Origin: JBBEAM01 sp040882845 | GTDB taxonomy: Bacteria > Pseudomonadota > Alphaproteobacteria > Kiloniellales > DSM-21159 | Length of the DNA: 64,000 bases | Assembly: GCA_040882845.1 (NCBI GenBank) | Contig: JBBEAM010000013.1 | Location: 1-64,000 of the forward strand | Direction of reading: 5' to 3' | The notes under the pieces: model-generated | Seen by the model: the letters and a program-made list of their open reading frames with translations, nothing else | What the model was told of the DNA's origin: nothing | The model's database searches: none | Position numbers and translations under genes: made by a program | In this document: one piece after another, positions 27,088 to 35,488 of the stretch | Position numbering within the stretch: the first letter of the stretch is position 1 | Layout: every line of letters starts with the position of its first letter

Positions 27088-27729
27088 ATGCAAGTCGCCG
27101 TGATCGACTATGGCTCGGGCAACCTGCGCTCGGCGGCCAAGGCGCTGGAACGCGCCGCCCGCGAGGCGGAGCTGGACGCCGAGATCCTGGTCACCGCCGA
27201 GGCCGCGGCCGTGGCGCGCGCCGACCGCGTGGTGCTGCCCGGAGTCGGCGCCTTCGCCGACTGCCGCGCCGGGGTCGATGCCGTGGACGGCCTGCGCGAG
27301 GCCCTGGAGGAAGTGGCGATCGTCCGCGCCCGGCCCTTCCTCGGCATCTGCGTCGGCATGCAGCTGATGGCCACGGTCGGCCGCGAACACGGCGATCATC
27401 CCGGCTTCGGCTGGATTCCCGGCGAGGTGGTGCCGCTTGCGCCCGCCGACCCGGCGCTCAAGGTGCCGCAGATGGGCTGGAACGAGCTGGAGATCCGGCG
27501 CGATCATCCTCTGCTGGCAGGCCTGGGAAGCGATCCCCATGTTTATTTCGTGCACAGCTATCACCTGCGGACCGAGGCGCCGGAGCATGTCCTGGCGACG
27601 GCCGACTACGGCGGCGCGGTGACGGCCGCGGCCGGGCGCGACAACCTGGCCGGCACGCAGTTCCATCCCGAGAAGAGCCAGGCGGCCGGCCTGGCCCTGC
27701 TCCGCAATTTCCTGAGGTGGCGCCCATGA
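27088..27729 (+). CDS. hisH: Imidazole glycerol phosphate synthase, glutaminase subunit
   Basis: HisH is the class I glutamine amidotransferase that supplies ammonia to HisF. The 213-residue protein has IDYGSGNLRS, the nucleophile loop GICVGMQLM (catalytic Cys) and the His-Glu pair in GTQFHPEKSQ. The ATG at 27088 gives the canonical N-terminus MQVAVIDYGSG. Its stop overlaps the following GNAT start (ATGA). Confidence 0.96.
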   Translation: MQVAVIDYGSGNLRSAAKALERAAREAELDAEILVTAEAAAVARADRVVLPGVGAFADCRAGVDAVDGLREALEEVAIVRARPFLGICVGMQLMATVGREHGDHPGFGWIPGEVVPLAPADPALKVPQMGWNELEIRRDHPLLAGLGSDPHVYFVHSYHLRTEAPEHVLATADYGGAVTAAAGRDNLAGTQFHPEKSQAAGLALLRNFLRWRP

Positions 27730-28295
27730 GCGAACAGACCTTTCCCCGCGCGCCGGAGACGGCGGTCGAACGCCTGACCGAGTTCCGGGGACCGGATCTG
27801 CACGATCTTTGCGACGCCGCCGAGGCCGCGATCGAGGACGGCGGCGGCTTCGGCTGGCTTGCTCCGCCGCCGCGCCAGACCATGGAGACCTACTGGCGCG
27901 GGGTGCTGCTGGTGCCCGAGCGCGAGCTCTTCGTCGCCCGGCTCGACGGCGTGATCGCCGGCTCGGCGCAGCTCGCCCGCCCGCCGGTCAACAACGAGGC
28001 TGGGCGTCACTCCGGCAACCTGACCACCTTCTTCCTGGCGCCTTGGGCACGCGGCCGCGGCCTCGCCGCGCTGCTGGTGCAGGGGGTCGAGCGGGCCGCC
28101 CGCGACGCCGGTCTGAAGATCCTCAACCTCGACGTCCGCGAAACCCAGGCCCGCGCCATCGAGGTTTACGAGGAGCTGGGCTTCCAGCGCTGGGGCACCC
28201 ATCCGCGCTACGTTTTCCGCGAGGGCGCCTGGATCGCCGGGCACTTCTACTACAAGGACCTCAGCGAGGCCGAGGAGCTCGAAGGCGGCGCATGA
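27726..28295 (+). CDS. GNAT-family N-acetyltransferase within the his operon
   Basis: A 189-residue GNAT protein. The acetyl-CoA-binding loop is seen as APWARGRGLAALLVQGVERAARDAG and the C-terminal motif as VYEELGFQRWG. The ATG at 27726 overlaps the hisH stop, and its own stop overlaps the hisA start, so it is locked into the his operon. The substrate is unknown; acetylation of an amino compound is the family expectation. A GTG nine bases upstream is an alternative start. Confidence 0.88.
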   Translation: MSEQTFPRAPETAVERLTEFRGPDLHDLCDAAEAAIEDGGGFGWLAPPPRQTMETYWRGVLLVPERELFVARLDGVIAGSAQLARPPVNNEAGRHSGNLTTFFLAPWARGRGLAALLVQGVERAARDAGLKILNLDVRETQARAIEVYEELGFQRWGTHPRYVFREGAWIAGHFYYKDLSEAEELEGGA

Positions 28296-29035
28296 TTCTC
28301 TTTCCCGCCATCGATCTGAAGGACGGCCAGGCCGTACGCCTGCTGCGCGGCGAGATGGACACGGCGACGGTGTTCAACGAGGATCCCGCCGACCAGGCGC
28401 GGCAGTTCGCCGCCCTGGGCTTTTCCTGGCTGCATCTGGTCGACCTCAACGGCGCCTTCGCCGGAAAACCCGTGAACGGCCCTGTGGTCGAGGCGATCCT
28501 CAAGGCCAGCGACCTGCCGGCGCAGCTCGGCGGCGGCATCCGCGACCTGGCGACCATCGAGCGCTGGCTGGAGCTCGGCATCGCCCGGGTGATCCTCGGC
28601 ACCGCCGCGGTCAAGGATCCAGACCTGGTGATCGCCGCCTGCAAGGCCTTCCCGGGGCGCATCGCCGTCGGCATCGACGCGCGCGGCGGCAGGGTCGCGG
28701 TCGAAGGCTGGGCCGAGCAGAGCGAGCTCGAGGCCGGGGAGCTGGCCGCCCGCTTCCGCGACGCCGGGGTGGCGGCGGTCATCTATACCGATATCGAGCG
28801 CGACGGCGCCCTCTCCGGGGTCAACGTCGCGGCCACGGCCAAGCTGGCGCGCGACAGCGGCCTGCCGACCATTGCTTCGGGCGGGGTCGCCTCCCTGGCG
28901 GACCTCGAGGCGCTGAGGCGGCACGAAGGCGACGGCATTATCGGCGCGATCTCCGGCCGGGCGCTCTACGACGGGCGGCTCAATCCCAAGGCGGCGCTGG
29001 CGCTGCTGGCCGGCGCGGAGGCCGCGCCATGCTGA
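28292..29035 (+). CDS. hisA: ProFAR isomerase (phosphoribosylformimino-AICAR-phosphate isomerase)
   Basis: HisA performs the Amadori rearrangement of ProFAR to PRFAR. The 247-residue TIM barrel shows the N-terminal catalytic Asp in LFPAIDLKDGQAVRLLRG, LQLGGGIRD-type loop AQLGGGIRDLATIERWL, and the second phosphate-binding half IASGGVASLADLEAL. The C-terminal catalytic Asp region YTDIERDGALSGVN is intact. It overlaps the hisF start by seven bases. Confidence 0.96.
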   Translation: MILFPAIDLKDGQAVRLLRGEMDTATVFNEDPADQARQFAALGFSWLHLVDLNGAFAGKPVNGPVVEAILKASDLPAQLGGGIRDLATIERWLELGIARVILGTAAVKDPDLVIAACKAFPGRIAVGIDARGGRVAVEGWAEQSELEAGELAARFRDAGVAAVIYTDIERDGALSGVNVAATAKLARDSGLPTIASGGVASLADLEALRRHEGDGIIGAISGRALYDGRLNPKAALALLAGAEAAPC

Positions 29036-29817
29036 AGTCCCGCGTCATCCCCTGCCTCGACGTCAAGGACGGCCGCGTCGTCAAGGGCGTCAACTTCCTC
29101 GACCTGGCCGATGCCGGCGATCCGGTCGAACAGGCCCGGGTCTACGACCGCGCTGGGGCCGACGAGCTCTGCTTCCTCGACATCGGCGCCAGCCACGAGA
29201 AGCGGCCAATCCTGCTCGACGTGGTTGCACGTACGGCGGAAGTCTGCTTCATGCCATTGACCGTGGGCGGCGGCGTACGTGAGATTGAGGACATCCGCCA
29301 GCTGCTGCTCGCCGGGGCCGACAAGGTCTCGATCAACACCGCGGCGGTCACCGATCCCGAGTTCGTGCGCCGCGCCGCCGAGAAGTTCGGCAGCCAGTGC
29401 ATCGTCGTCGCCGTCGACGCCAAGGCGAAGGAGACCGGCGGCTTCGAGATCTTCACCCACGGCGGACGCAACGCCACCGGGCTTGAGGCCGTCGCCTGGG
29501 CGCGGAAGATGGAGGCGCTCGGCGCCGGCGAGATCCTGCTGACCTCGATGGACCGCGACGGCACCAAGCAGGGCTTCAACATCCCGCTGACCCGCGCCGT
29601 GGCCGACGCCCTGACCGTCCCGGTGATCGCCTCGGGCGGCGTCGGCACCCTGGACCACCTGGTCGAGGGCATCCGCGACGGCCACGCCACCGCGGTGCTG
29701 GCGGCCTCGATCTTTCACTTCGGGACCTATAGCATCGCCGAGGCCAAGGCCCATATGGCCGCCGCCGGGCTCCACGTACGCCCCGTCGAGCCAGCACAGG
29801 AGGAAAGCCGCGCATGA
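29029..29817 (+). CDS. hisF: Imidazole glycerol phosphate synthase, cyclase subunit
   Basis: HisF uses ammonia from HisH to cyclise PRFAR to imidazole glycerol phosphate and AICAR. The 262-residue TIM barrel begins MLKSRVIPCLDVKDGRVVKG (catalytic Asp11), has LTVGGGVREIEDIRQLL, the second catalytic Asp in LLTSMDRDGTKQGFN, and VIASGGVGTLDHLVEG. It is coupled to hisA (overlap) and hisE (ATGA overlap). Confidence 0.97.
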   Translation: MLKSRVIPCLDVKDGRVVKGVNFLDLADAGDPVEQARVYDRAGADELCFLDIGASHEKRPILLDVVARTAEVCFMPLTVGGGVREIEDIRQLLLAGADKVSINTAAVTDPEFVRRAAEKFGSQCIVVAVDAKAKETGGFEIFTHGGRNATGLEAVAWARKMEALGAGEILLTSMDRDGTKQGFNIPLTRAVADALTVPVIASGGVGTLDHLVEGIRDGHATAVLAASIFHFGTYSIAEAKAHMAAAGLHVRPVEPAQEESRA

Positions 29818-30179
29818 GCGAAGATTCCGAGTTCGACGCCCGCATCCTGGAGGAGCTCTTCGCCCTGGTCGAGGAGCGCAAGTCCGCCGACCCCAGCGAG
29901 TCCTACACCGCCAAGCTCTATGCCAAGGGGCCGAACCAGATCGCCAAGAAGCTGGGCGAGGAGGCGGTCGAGACGGTGATCGAGGCGGTGCGCGACGACA
30001 AGGACGCGCTGGCCGCGGAGTCCGCCGATCTGCTCTATCATCTCGTCGTTCTTTGGTCGGCGCGCGGGCTCACTCCCGGCGACGTCTGGGCCAAGCTGGC
30101 GGCGCGCAAGGGCACCTCCGGCCTGGCCGAGAAGGCGGCGCGCGGCGGCGAGGACGACGACGGTTCGACCGGAGACTGA
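29814..30179 (+). CDS. hisE: Phosphoribosyl-ATP pyrophosphatase
   Basis: HisE hydrolyses PR-ATP to PR-AMP, an early step of histidine synthesis. The 121-residue all-helical MazG-like protein has the E-x-x-E-type motifs in KKLGEEAVETVIEAVRDDKDALAAESADLLYHLVVL. The C-terminal 20 residues are acidic and variable. hisI, the following activity in the pathway, is not in this operon. The stop is followed after 14 bases by the HIT gene. Confidence 0.95.
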   Translation: MSEDSEFDARILEELFALVEERKSADPSESYTAKLYAKGPNQIAKKLGEEAVETVIEAVRDDKDALAAESADLLYHLVVLWSARGLTPGDVWAKLAARKGTSGLAEKAARGGEDDDGSTGD

Positions 30180-30193
30180 GAGGAAGACGCGCG

Positions 30194-30562
30194 ATGGCCT
30201 ACGACGACCAGAACATCTTCGCCAAGATCCTGCGCGGGGAGATTCCCTGCAACAAGGTCTACGAGGACGAGCACGTCCTCGCCTTTCACGATATCCAGCC
30301 GCAGACCCCGGTCCACGTGCTGGTGATCCCCAAGGGGCGCTACCTCTCCTGGGACGACTTCGCCGAGACGGCGAGCGATGCGGAGATCGCCGCGCTGACC
30401 CGCGCCGCCGGCAGGATCGCCCGGGAGCTGGGGGTGGCCGAGAGCGGCTATCGCGTGCTGTCCAACTGCGGCCCCGACGGCCTGCAGGAGGTGCCGCACC
30501 TCCACCTGCATCTCTTCGCCGGGAAGAAGCTCGGCCGCATGATCAAGCCCGCCGACAACTAG
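30194..30562 (+). CDS. HIT-family nucleotide-binding protein
   Basis: A 122-residue HIT (HinT-like) hydrolase that would cleave purine nucleoside phosphoramidates. The family core is clear: IFAKILRGEIPCNKVYEDEHVLAF, HVLVIPKGRY and the catalytic histidine triad HLHLHLFAGKKLG. The ATG at 30194 gives the standard N-terminus. It is the last gene of the his transcript and is commonly found after hisE in alphaproteobacteria. Confidence 0.94.
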   Translation: MAYDDQNIFAKILRGEIPCNKVYEDEHVLAFHDIQPQTPVHVLVIPKGRYLSWDDFAETASDAEIAALTRAAGRIARELGVAESGYRVLSNCGPDGLQEVPHLHLHLFAGKKLGRMIKPADN

Positions 30563-30612
30563 CCGGCCGCCTGCTATCCTGCCGCCCTCTCACGTGCTGC
30601 TTGGGGGCGCGC

Positions 30613-31446
30613 ATGAAACCCGATCTCGAACGCGGCGACCGCGGCCCGGACGTGGCCGAGCTGCAGGACCTGATGAACCGCCACGGCCTGCTGCTGGCCT
30701 GCGACGGCGCCTTCGGGCCGGGCACCGAGGCGGCGGTCAGGGAGGTTCAGGCCCTGGCCGGCCTGTCGGTCACCGGCGCGAGCGACGCCGCGCTCTGGGC
30801 CTGGCTCGAGGCGCAGCCCGAGCCGGATCCGCGCTTTTCCACCGAAGGGGTGAGCTTCGTCTGCCGCGAGGAGGTCGGCGGTCGCGGCTTCTACGACAGC
30901 CACGCCGCCCAGCCGCACTGGCCCGGCGGCGAGAGCGGCGTGACCCTCGGCATGGGCTACGACTTGCGCTTCCAGAGCGAGGCGCAGTTCGAGGCCGACT
31001 GGGGCGACGTTCTCGACCCCGACGCCCTGGCCGACCTGCGGCCCTGGCTGGGCCGCCAGGGCAGCGCCGAGGCCGTCGCCGGTCTGGGCCATATCCGCGT
31101 TCCCATCACCGCCGCCTGGCGGGTCTATCTCAGGCGCAGCGTGCCGCGCTACTGGGAGCTGACCCTGGAGGCCTATCCCGAAGCCCAGGACCTGCCGCCG
31201 CTCTGCCGCGCCGTGCTCTTGAGCCTGGTCTACAACCGGGGGAATTCGCTCAGCGCCCGCAAGGACAGCCGCCGGGAGATGCGGGCGATCCGCGACTGCC
31301 TGCGGGCCGCCGACCTGCCCGGCGTGGCGGCGCAGCTGCGCGCCATGAAGCGGCTGTGGCCCGGCAACGCCGGCCTGACGGGCCGCCGCGACCGCGAGGC
31401 CGAGCTCTGGGAACGCGGACTGGCCAGCGCCGGCCCTTCGGCCTAG
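30613..31446 (+). CDS. Peptidoglycan-binding protein with lysozyme-like (endolysin/pesticin-type) domain
   Basis: A 277-residue protein. Residues about 5-65 form a PG_binding_1 repeat (RGDRGPDVAELQDLMNRHGLLLACDGAFGP). From about 80 a lysozyme-like domain begins (FVCREEVGGRGFYDSH, ESGVTLGMGYDLRFQ), with a candidate catalytic Glu in REEVGGRG and Asp in GYDLRF, as in phage-type or pesticin-like muramidases. I see no signal peptide, so export would need another route or a lysis event. It may be a domesticated prophage endolysin. A TTG at 30601 is the alternative start. Confidence 0.75.
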   Translation: MKPDLERGDRGPDVAELQDLMNRHGLLLACDGAFGPGTEAAVREVQALAGLSVTGASDAALWAWLEAQPEPDPRFSTEGVSFVCREEVGGRGFYDSHAAQPHWPGGESGVTLGMGYDLRFQSEAQFEADWGDVLDPDALADLRPWLGRQGSAEAVAGLGHIRVPITAAWRVYLRRSVPRYWELTLEAYPEAQDLPPLCRAVLLSLVYNRGNSLSARKDSRREMRAIRDCLRAADLPGVAAQLRAMKRLWPGNAGLTGRRDREAELWERGLASAGPSA

Positions 31447-31472
31447 CCTGATCGAAACACTGGAGAATAGCG

Positions 31473-32060
31473 ATGTTCGACAAGGACCGCTTCATCGAGG
31501 ACTGCAGGGCTGCCGTCGCGGAAGGCCGCGAGGCCCAGAAGGCGGTGCGCGAGATCGTCGCCGAGGCGGTCGCCGATCCCGCCGGCATCGCCCGCGAACT
31601 CGGCGCGCCGGAGCACGCCGGTGTGACGCCGCTTTACTCCGGTCCCGATCTCACGGCGATCCACTTCGTCTGGGCGCCCTACATGACCCTGCTGCCGCAC
31701 AACCACAACATCTTCGCGGTGATCGGCATCTACGCCGGGCGCGAAGACAACCTGTTTTGGCGCAAGCTGCCCGAGGCGAGGCCGGACGGGGCACAGATCG
31801 AGGCCGCCGGCGCCGAGTCTCTCGGCCCCGGCCAGGTCGCCACCCTGGGCCGCGACATCATCCACTCGGTCGCCAATCCGCTCGGCAAGATGACCTCGAC
31901 GATCCATGTCTATGGCGGCGACTTCTTCAACCCGCCGCAGCCGCGCAGCCAGTGGGACCACGAAAGCCTCACCGAGGAACCCTGGGACATGGACAACACC
32001 CACGCCACCTTCCGCGCCGCGGAGGCGCGCTACCGCGCGGGGCTGGCGGCGGGAGGTTAG
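31473..32060 (+). CDS. Cupin-fold (cysteine-dioxygenase-like) metal protein
   Basis: A 195-residue protein predicted to fold as a double-stranded beta-helix. The first metal motif is LLPHNHNIFAVIGIYAGRED (two His and a downstream Glu or Asp) and the second IIHSVANPLGKMTSTIHVYGGDFF. Its relatives are annotated as predicted metal-dependent enzymes of the cysteine/3-mercaptopropionate dioxygenase type, with no reaction proven for this branch. An RBS GGAGAA precedes the start. The stop overlaps the convergent neighbour's stop by four bases. Confidence 0.78.
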   Translation: MFDKDRFIEDCRAAVAEGREAQKAVREIVAEAVADPAGIARELGAPEHAGVTPLYSGPDLTAIHFVWAPYMTLLPHNHNIFAVIGIYAGREDNLFWRKLPEARPDGAQIEAAGAESLGPGQVATLGRDIIHSVANPLGKMTSTIHVYGGDFFNPPQPRSQWDHESLTEEPWDMDNTHATFRAAEARYRAGLAAGG

Positions 32061-32476
32061 CTCTTCCCGCGGTGCGCCGTCGGGCAGACCCGGCGGGCGA
32101 AGAGGTGCGACTGGGCGCTGCGGGTTTCCGCGATGGTCCGCCGCGCGGCCTCGATATCGACACCCATGGCCTTGGCGATCAGCGCCGCCGTCTCCGCTGC
32201 GCCCTGCCTGGCCAGGGGCTCGAGATGCAGCGCCACCCGCTCCTTCATCAGCAGCAGCTGCGGTTCCGTCGCTTCGGTCAAACCGAAGCCGGCGGCCACC
32301 TCCGGCGCCGCGTCGAGATCGAGGCGGGTCCAAACCAGCGCCGGATCCTCGAGACGGCCCTGGATGTCGAGGACGAGGGGCTCGGCCTGCTGCCAGGCGC
32401 CGCGATGGAACACGCAGGCGAGGCGCTGCACCCGCTGGGCGGTGGGGTGAAAGGTCTCGGCGTTCAGCTCGATCAT
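32057..32476 (-). CDS. Thioredoxin-fold-like protein without CxxC, unknown function
   Basis: A 139-residue protein. The pattern LACVFHRGAWQQAEPLVLDIQ, then VWTRLDLDAAPEVAAGFGL and EPQLLLMKE, follows the thioredoxin fold (beta1-alpha1, beta2 with DLD, cis-Pro loop). However, the position of the CxxC motif reads GAWQQA, so it cannot be a disulfide oxidoreductase. I infer a chaperone-like or degenerate thioredoxin role only. It is convergent with the cupin gene; the stops overlap by four bases. Confidence 0.55.
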   Translation of the reverse strand: MIELNAETFHPTAQRVQRLACVFHRGAWQQAEPLVLDIQGRLEDPALVWTRLDLDAAPEVAAGFGLTEATEPQLLLMKERVALHLEPLARQGAAETAALIAKAMGVDIEAARRTIAETRSAQSHLFARRVCPTAHRGKS

Positions 32477-32561
32477 GGCAGTGTCCTCCCGAGCGGAAGT
32501 TTAGAACAAAAGCTGCCCCGCGGCGCGATTTTCGATTCCGGGCGGCATTGGAAGGATATGG

Positions 32562-33140
32562 CTAAACCCCGTTTTCCTTAGCCCACGCTTTCAAATCCAC
32601 AAGGCCGTGGTCCTTGACCGCTTGCCGATTCTCAACCGTAACGCTGTCGCAGAACAGGACGGCATTGAGGCAGTCCCAGCGGGCGCTGGGCACGAGCAGC
32701 CCGTCGTATTCCAGAAAATGGGCGGCCTCCCCGACTTCACGGGTGGTCGGATATTCCGCTTCGCGCCGCGCGTAGGACAGCGCCCCGAATCTCTCCACCT
32801 TCACCCCCAAAGCGCCCAAGGCGCTCACATCGAGAAGCTTCAGACAGCGCCGCAGCGCGACCTTCAACTCGTGCAGGCCATAGCGGACTTTGGAGGGGAA
32901 GACCGGCTGGCCGCGCAGCAGATGAAAGTACATCTCCGCTTTGGCGCCGTCGTCTTTCAGGGAGGTATAGAGCACGTTGAAGGTCCCATCGTCCCAGCGG
33001 CCGCCGGAGGCGCTGCACTGGGCCGGATCGCGTCCCTCCCGGACGACCCGCCAAACGGCGCCGTCGAAGATTTCCGCTTCGATCGCTTCGATGGCATCGA
33101 TCAGCGCGCTGTCGCGCCGCTTGACCGGCCCCGGGGCCAT
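32562..33140 (-). CDS. RES-domain toxin (NAD+-degrading toxin of a RES/Xre pair)
   Basis: RES toxins deplete cellular NAD+ and are held in check by Xre-type antitoxins. The 192-residue protein has the RES residues in order: Arg in VWRVVREGRDP near 33-38, Tyr in NVLYTSLKDDGAKAEMYFHLL with the following Glu, and the C-terminal Ser/Asn region RWDCLNAVLF. The start codon abuts the antitoxin stop with no gap, so the two are cotranslated. The pair lies just left of the broken comM gene. Confidence 0.88.
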   Translation of the reverse strand: MAPGPVKRRDSALIDAIEAIEAEIFDGAVWRVVREGRDPAQCSASGGRWDDGTFNVLYTSLKDDGAKAEMYFHLLRGQPVFPSKVRYGLHELKVALRRCLKLLDVSALGALGVKVERFGALSYARREAEYPTTREVGEAAHFLEYDGLLVPSARWDCLNAVLFCDSVTVENRQAVKDHGLVDLKAWAKENGV

Positions 33141-33488
33141 TTAGAGGTAAACTTCGTTGTCGAGGCGGTCGAGCGCGCCAAGAACCTCGAGCGTCCTGTC
33201 ATCGTGGATCAGGTCGATCGCCCGTTCCCCGCCGAGCTGCGGATGGCGGGCATAGAGCCAGGAGCGAATCTCCTCCGAGGAATAGAACTCCTGCAGCCGG
33301 CGCACGACGTAGTAGAGGTCCGAGAGGATCAGCTCGTGCTTCGGCTGCGGCTTGACCTGTCCGGAGCGCCAGCGGGAGACCGTGGCCTTGGAGACATCCA
33401 CGACGTTCGCGATATCGCTGCCGCGCAGGCCGCCGTCGCTCTGAAGTCCTTCCAGGTATCCCGTGACCGCGCCCACCGCTGCCGTCAT
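33141..33488 (-). CDS. Xre/MbcA/ParS-type antitoxin
   Basis: A 115-residue antitoxin: an N-terminal helix-turn-helix (about 15-50: GLRGSDIANVVDVSKATVSRWRSGQ) and a C-terminal toxin-binding domain of the DUF2384 type (ILSDLYYVVRRLQEFYSSEEIRSWLYARHPQLGGERAIDLI). The ATG at 33488 was chosen because GGAGAGA lies just upstream. An upstream start at 33581 would add 31 residues unlike the family. It should repress its own promoter with the RES toxin as partner. Confidence 0.88.
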   Translation of the reverse strand: MTAAVGAVTGYLEGLQSDGGLRGSDIANVVDVSKATVSRWRSGQVKPQPKHELILSDLYYVVRRLQEFYSSEEIRSWLYARHPQLGGERAIDLIHDDRTLEVLGALDRLDNEVYL

Positions 33489-33614
33489 TGCCGTCTCTCC
33501 TCGCCCTGAGGGCGACGCCCAAGGGATTACATCTGCGTTCCATAAAAATGAAGTATGCAACGCAGACGTAAAAAACAACACCTCTCTTTTCTTGCGAGGT
33601 CGACGGGAAAGCGG

Positions 33615-34105
33615 CTACCGCCCCGGCGCAATTCTCCGGTAGCTCAACGCCTCGGCGATGTGCAGCCGGCGCACTGTCTCGCTGCCCTCCAGGTCCGCCA
33701 GCGTCCGCGCCACCCGCAGCACGCGGTGGTAGCCGCGGGCGGAGAGCTTCATGCGCTCGGCGGCCTCGGTGAGCAGGCTGCGGCCCTCGGCTTCGGGCGC
33801 GGCGATCTCCTCCAGCAGGGTGCCGTCGGCCTGGGCGTTGCAGCTCACGGCCGCGTCGCCCCGGGCGGCCAGATAGCGCGCTGTCTGGAGTTTGCGCGCC
33901 GTGGCGACGCGGGCGGCGACCTCGGCCGAGCCTTCGGCCGGCGGCGGCAGGGAGAGGTCGGCGGCGGCCACCGCCGGCACCTCGACGTGGAGGTCGATGC
34001 GGTCGAACAACGGCCCGGAGATCTTCGACTGGTAGTCGAGCGCGCAGCGCGGCGCCCGGTTGCAGGCCAGCGCGGCGTCCTCCAGGTGTCCGCAGCGGCA
34101 GTGCC
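33615..34105 (-). pseudogene. comM: ComM/YifB (Mg-chelatase-like ATPase), 3' fragment
   Basis: About 163 residues match only the C-terminal third of the roughly 510-residue ComM helicase needed for integrating transformed DNA: CRCGHLEDAALACNRAPRC, ISGPLFDRIDLHVEVPAV, and the Mg-chelatase C-terminal helices ending SYRRIAPGR. Homology stops inside the usual MNPCRCG motif at about 34105. Upstream of it comes unrelated AT-richer sequence. The N-terminal ATPase part is missing and was presumably displaced by insertion of the island to the right. Confidence 0.88.
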
Positions 34106-34116
34106 GCGTTGCCTTT

Positions 34117-34641
34117 TTGTTGTCAGTCCCTTTGATTTTCAAGGCCTTGCGGCCAAAGGCTTTTCCTGAAGACCCCCAAACGCTCGGGGAGCACCTGAGT
34201 AAGCGACGGCATGAGCTCGGCCTATTCCAAAAGGAGGCTGCCAAGCAGCTCGGGGTGAGCCACGGGACCCTGATCGGCTGGGAGCTGGACCGGAAGACGC
34301 CGATGATTGGCATGTGGCCGCGGATAATAAAATTTCTCAACTACTACCCTTTCCCCGAGCCTCAGAGCCTTCCTGAGCGGCTTGTGGCCGTCCGCCGGCA
34401 TCTGGGTATCTGCCACCGGAAGGCCGCGCGAGAGCTCTCAGTGGACGAGGGAACCTATCGCAACTGGGAGCTAGGGAGACACCGGCCGAGCCAAAAGCTG
34501 CGATCACAAATCGAGGCGTTCGTTGCCGCGAACCCTTGGTTGGCTTGCCAAGGAAGCACAGGTCTTCTGGAGGAGGCGGTGCGGTCTGATACAGATGCGA
34601 ACGGCGCAACCGCTACCGTTCCGAGGGAGAGCGATCGCTAA
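34117..34641 (+). CDS. XRE-type regulator with two helix-turn-helix domains
   Basis: About 174 residues holding two successive Cro/CI-type domains: GEHLSKRRHELGLFQKEAAKQLGVSHGTLIGWELDR and ERLVAVRRHLGICHRKAARELSVDEGTYRNWELGR. The N-terminal VPLIFKALRPKAFPEDPQTLG is typical of regulators found in integrated elements. No ATG fits; a TTG at 34117 or 34120 is the likely start, only about 12 bases from the comM break, so the gene begins at the very edge of the island. Its 5' end may have been altered by integration. Confidence 0.7.
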   Translation: MLSVPLIFKALRPKAFPEDPQTLGEHLSKRRHELGLFQKEAAKQLGVSHGTLIGWELDRKTPMIGMWPRIIKFLNYYPFPEPQSLPERLVAVRRHLGICHRKAARELSVDEGTYRNWELGRHRPSQKLRSQIEAFVAANPWLACQGSTGLLEEAVRSDTDANGATATVPRESDR

Positions 34642-35145
34642 AATCGTGGCTGAAGTAGCCAACCTCCCCAGCACATAATTGCCTCAATTTGGACGCCGGT
34701 GTCGGTTTAATCCCTCCGTCACAGGTTCAAAGCGGGCCTCCGCAATCAGCGTGAGTTGACCCTCTAGGGCGCCAGCCCCGGAGGGTCTTTCTTTGCCACG
34801 AGCCAGAAACGCGCCTCGCACGAGGCGCTTGATACTCGAGGTAGTTGTGGATTGCGAACATCCTCCACGGCGTTGCGGCCTTTGCGAGTTCGTTGGGACT
34901 GGTCACGTCGTCTCTCCTTTCGTGAGGGTTTGTTGAACACGGCAGAGAGAGGGTTGGACGGAGAAGCCGCCGGATCAAAGGTCAACACGGTGGCGGTGCG
35001 GGCGGCCCTGAACCGGGGCGCGCCCGGCCAGGAATCGGGGCGTTCGGCAGTCCCCGGAGAAGGGGAGCTGCGGCCTTGCCGGGAAGATGGGGTAGGTTGC
35101 GACGAATCGGGAGGGGGGCGCTAACGTGAAACGATAAAACGAGCT
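34642..35145. other. Gap with terminator-like hairpin and a doubtful small frame
   Basis: The stem GACCCTC (34758-34764) / GAGGGTC (34781-34787) followed by TTTCTTT resembles an intrinsic terminator on the plus strand and could end the XRE gene. On the minus strand a 59-codon frame (GTG at 34906, preceded by AAGGAGAG; stop at 34727) has a good ribosome site but no recognisable family, and it runs through the hairpin. A weakly similar stretch occurs at 38875-38915 (shared GGTCAA.TC and CTCCGGGGCT read on the minus strand). Confidence 0.4.
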
Positions 35146-35169
35146 ACTCAGAGTCTGTAGACTCAAAGG
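35146..35169 (+). promoter_or_regulatory. C-box operator of the restriction-modification system
   Basis: The perfect 14-base palindrome GAGTCTGTAGACTC (35151-35164) sits within ACTCAGAGTC-TGT-AGACTCAAAG, the layout of controller-protein (C-protein) operators such as that of the AhdI system. It lies about 60 bases before the C gene start. A one-mismatch half site, ACTCATAGTC, occurs upstream of the methyltransferase at 38637-38646. Confidence 0.75.
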
Positions 35170-35224
35170 CATCATCGCCCGGAAGGTATTCCCTGATCTG
35201 TGTTTTCCACACCAACAGGGGCAT

Positions 35225-35488
35225 ATGGGCGAGAAGCAGCTTAGAAAACCGAGCCGGGAGTTGACGCAAATTCTTGCGGATAACATCCGCGCCTACAGAA
35301 AAGCCAAGCACCTCTCTCAGGAAGAACTCGCTGACATGTGCGATCTGCACCGGACCTATGTGGGTTCGGTGGAAAGGGGGGAGCGCAACGTGACCCTCAG
35401 CACGTTGGAGACTTTGGCCGCTGCTCTTGGTGTGAGTGTCCCCGAACTCTTGACCAAGAGAGCATTTAAGGATGGCGACAAACGATAA
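35225..35488 (+). CDS. Controller (C) protein of a type II restriction-modification system
   Basis: An 87-residue HTH protein (about 15-72: LADNIRAYRKAKHLSQEELADMCDLHRTYVGSVERGERNVTLSTLETLAAALG) of the size and pattern of R-M controller proteins. These dimers bind C-boxes, first activating and later repressing their own operon so that endonuclease appears after methylation. The gene overlaps the endonuclease gene by 17 bases, and a C-box lies upstream. An ordinary XRE regulator is the alternative, but the operator and position argue for a C protein. Confidence 0.88.
   Translation: MGEKQLRKPSRELTQILADNIRAYRKAKHLSQEELADMCDLHRTYVGSVERGERNVTLSTLETLAAALGVSVPELLTKRAFKDGDKR

Noticed and set aside
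34690..34745. tRNA-like T-loop (GGTTCAAAG) near the island's left edge
   Set aside because: No acceptor, D or anticodon arms can be folded around it.
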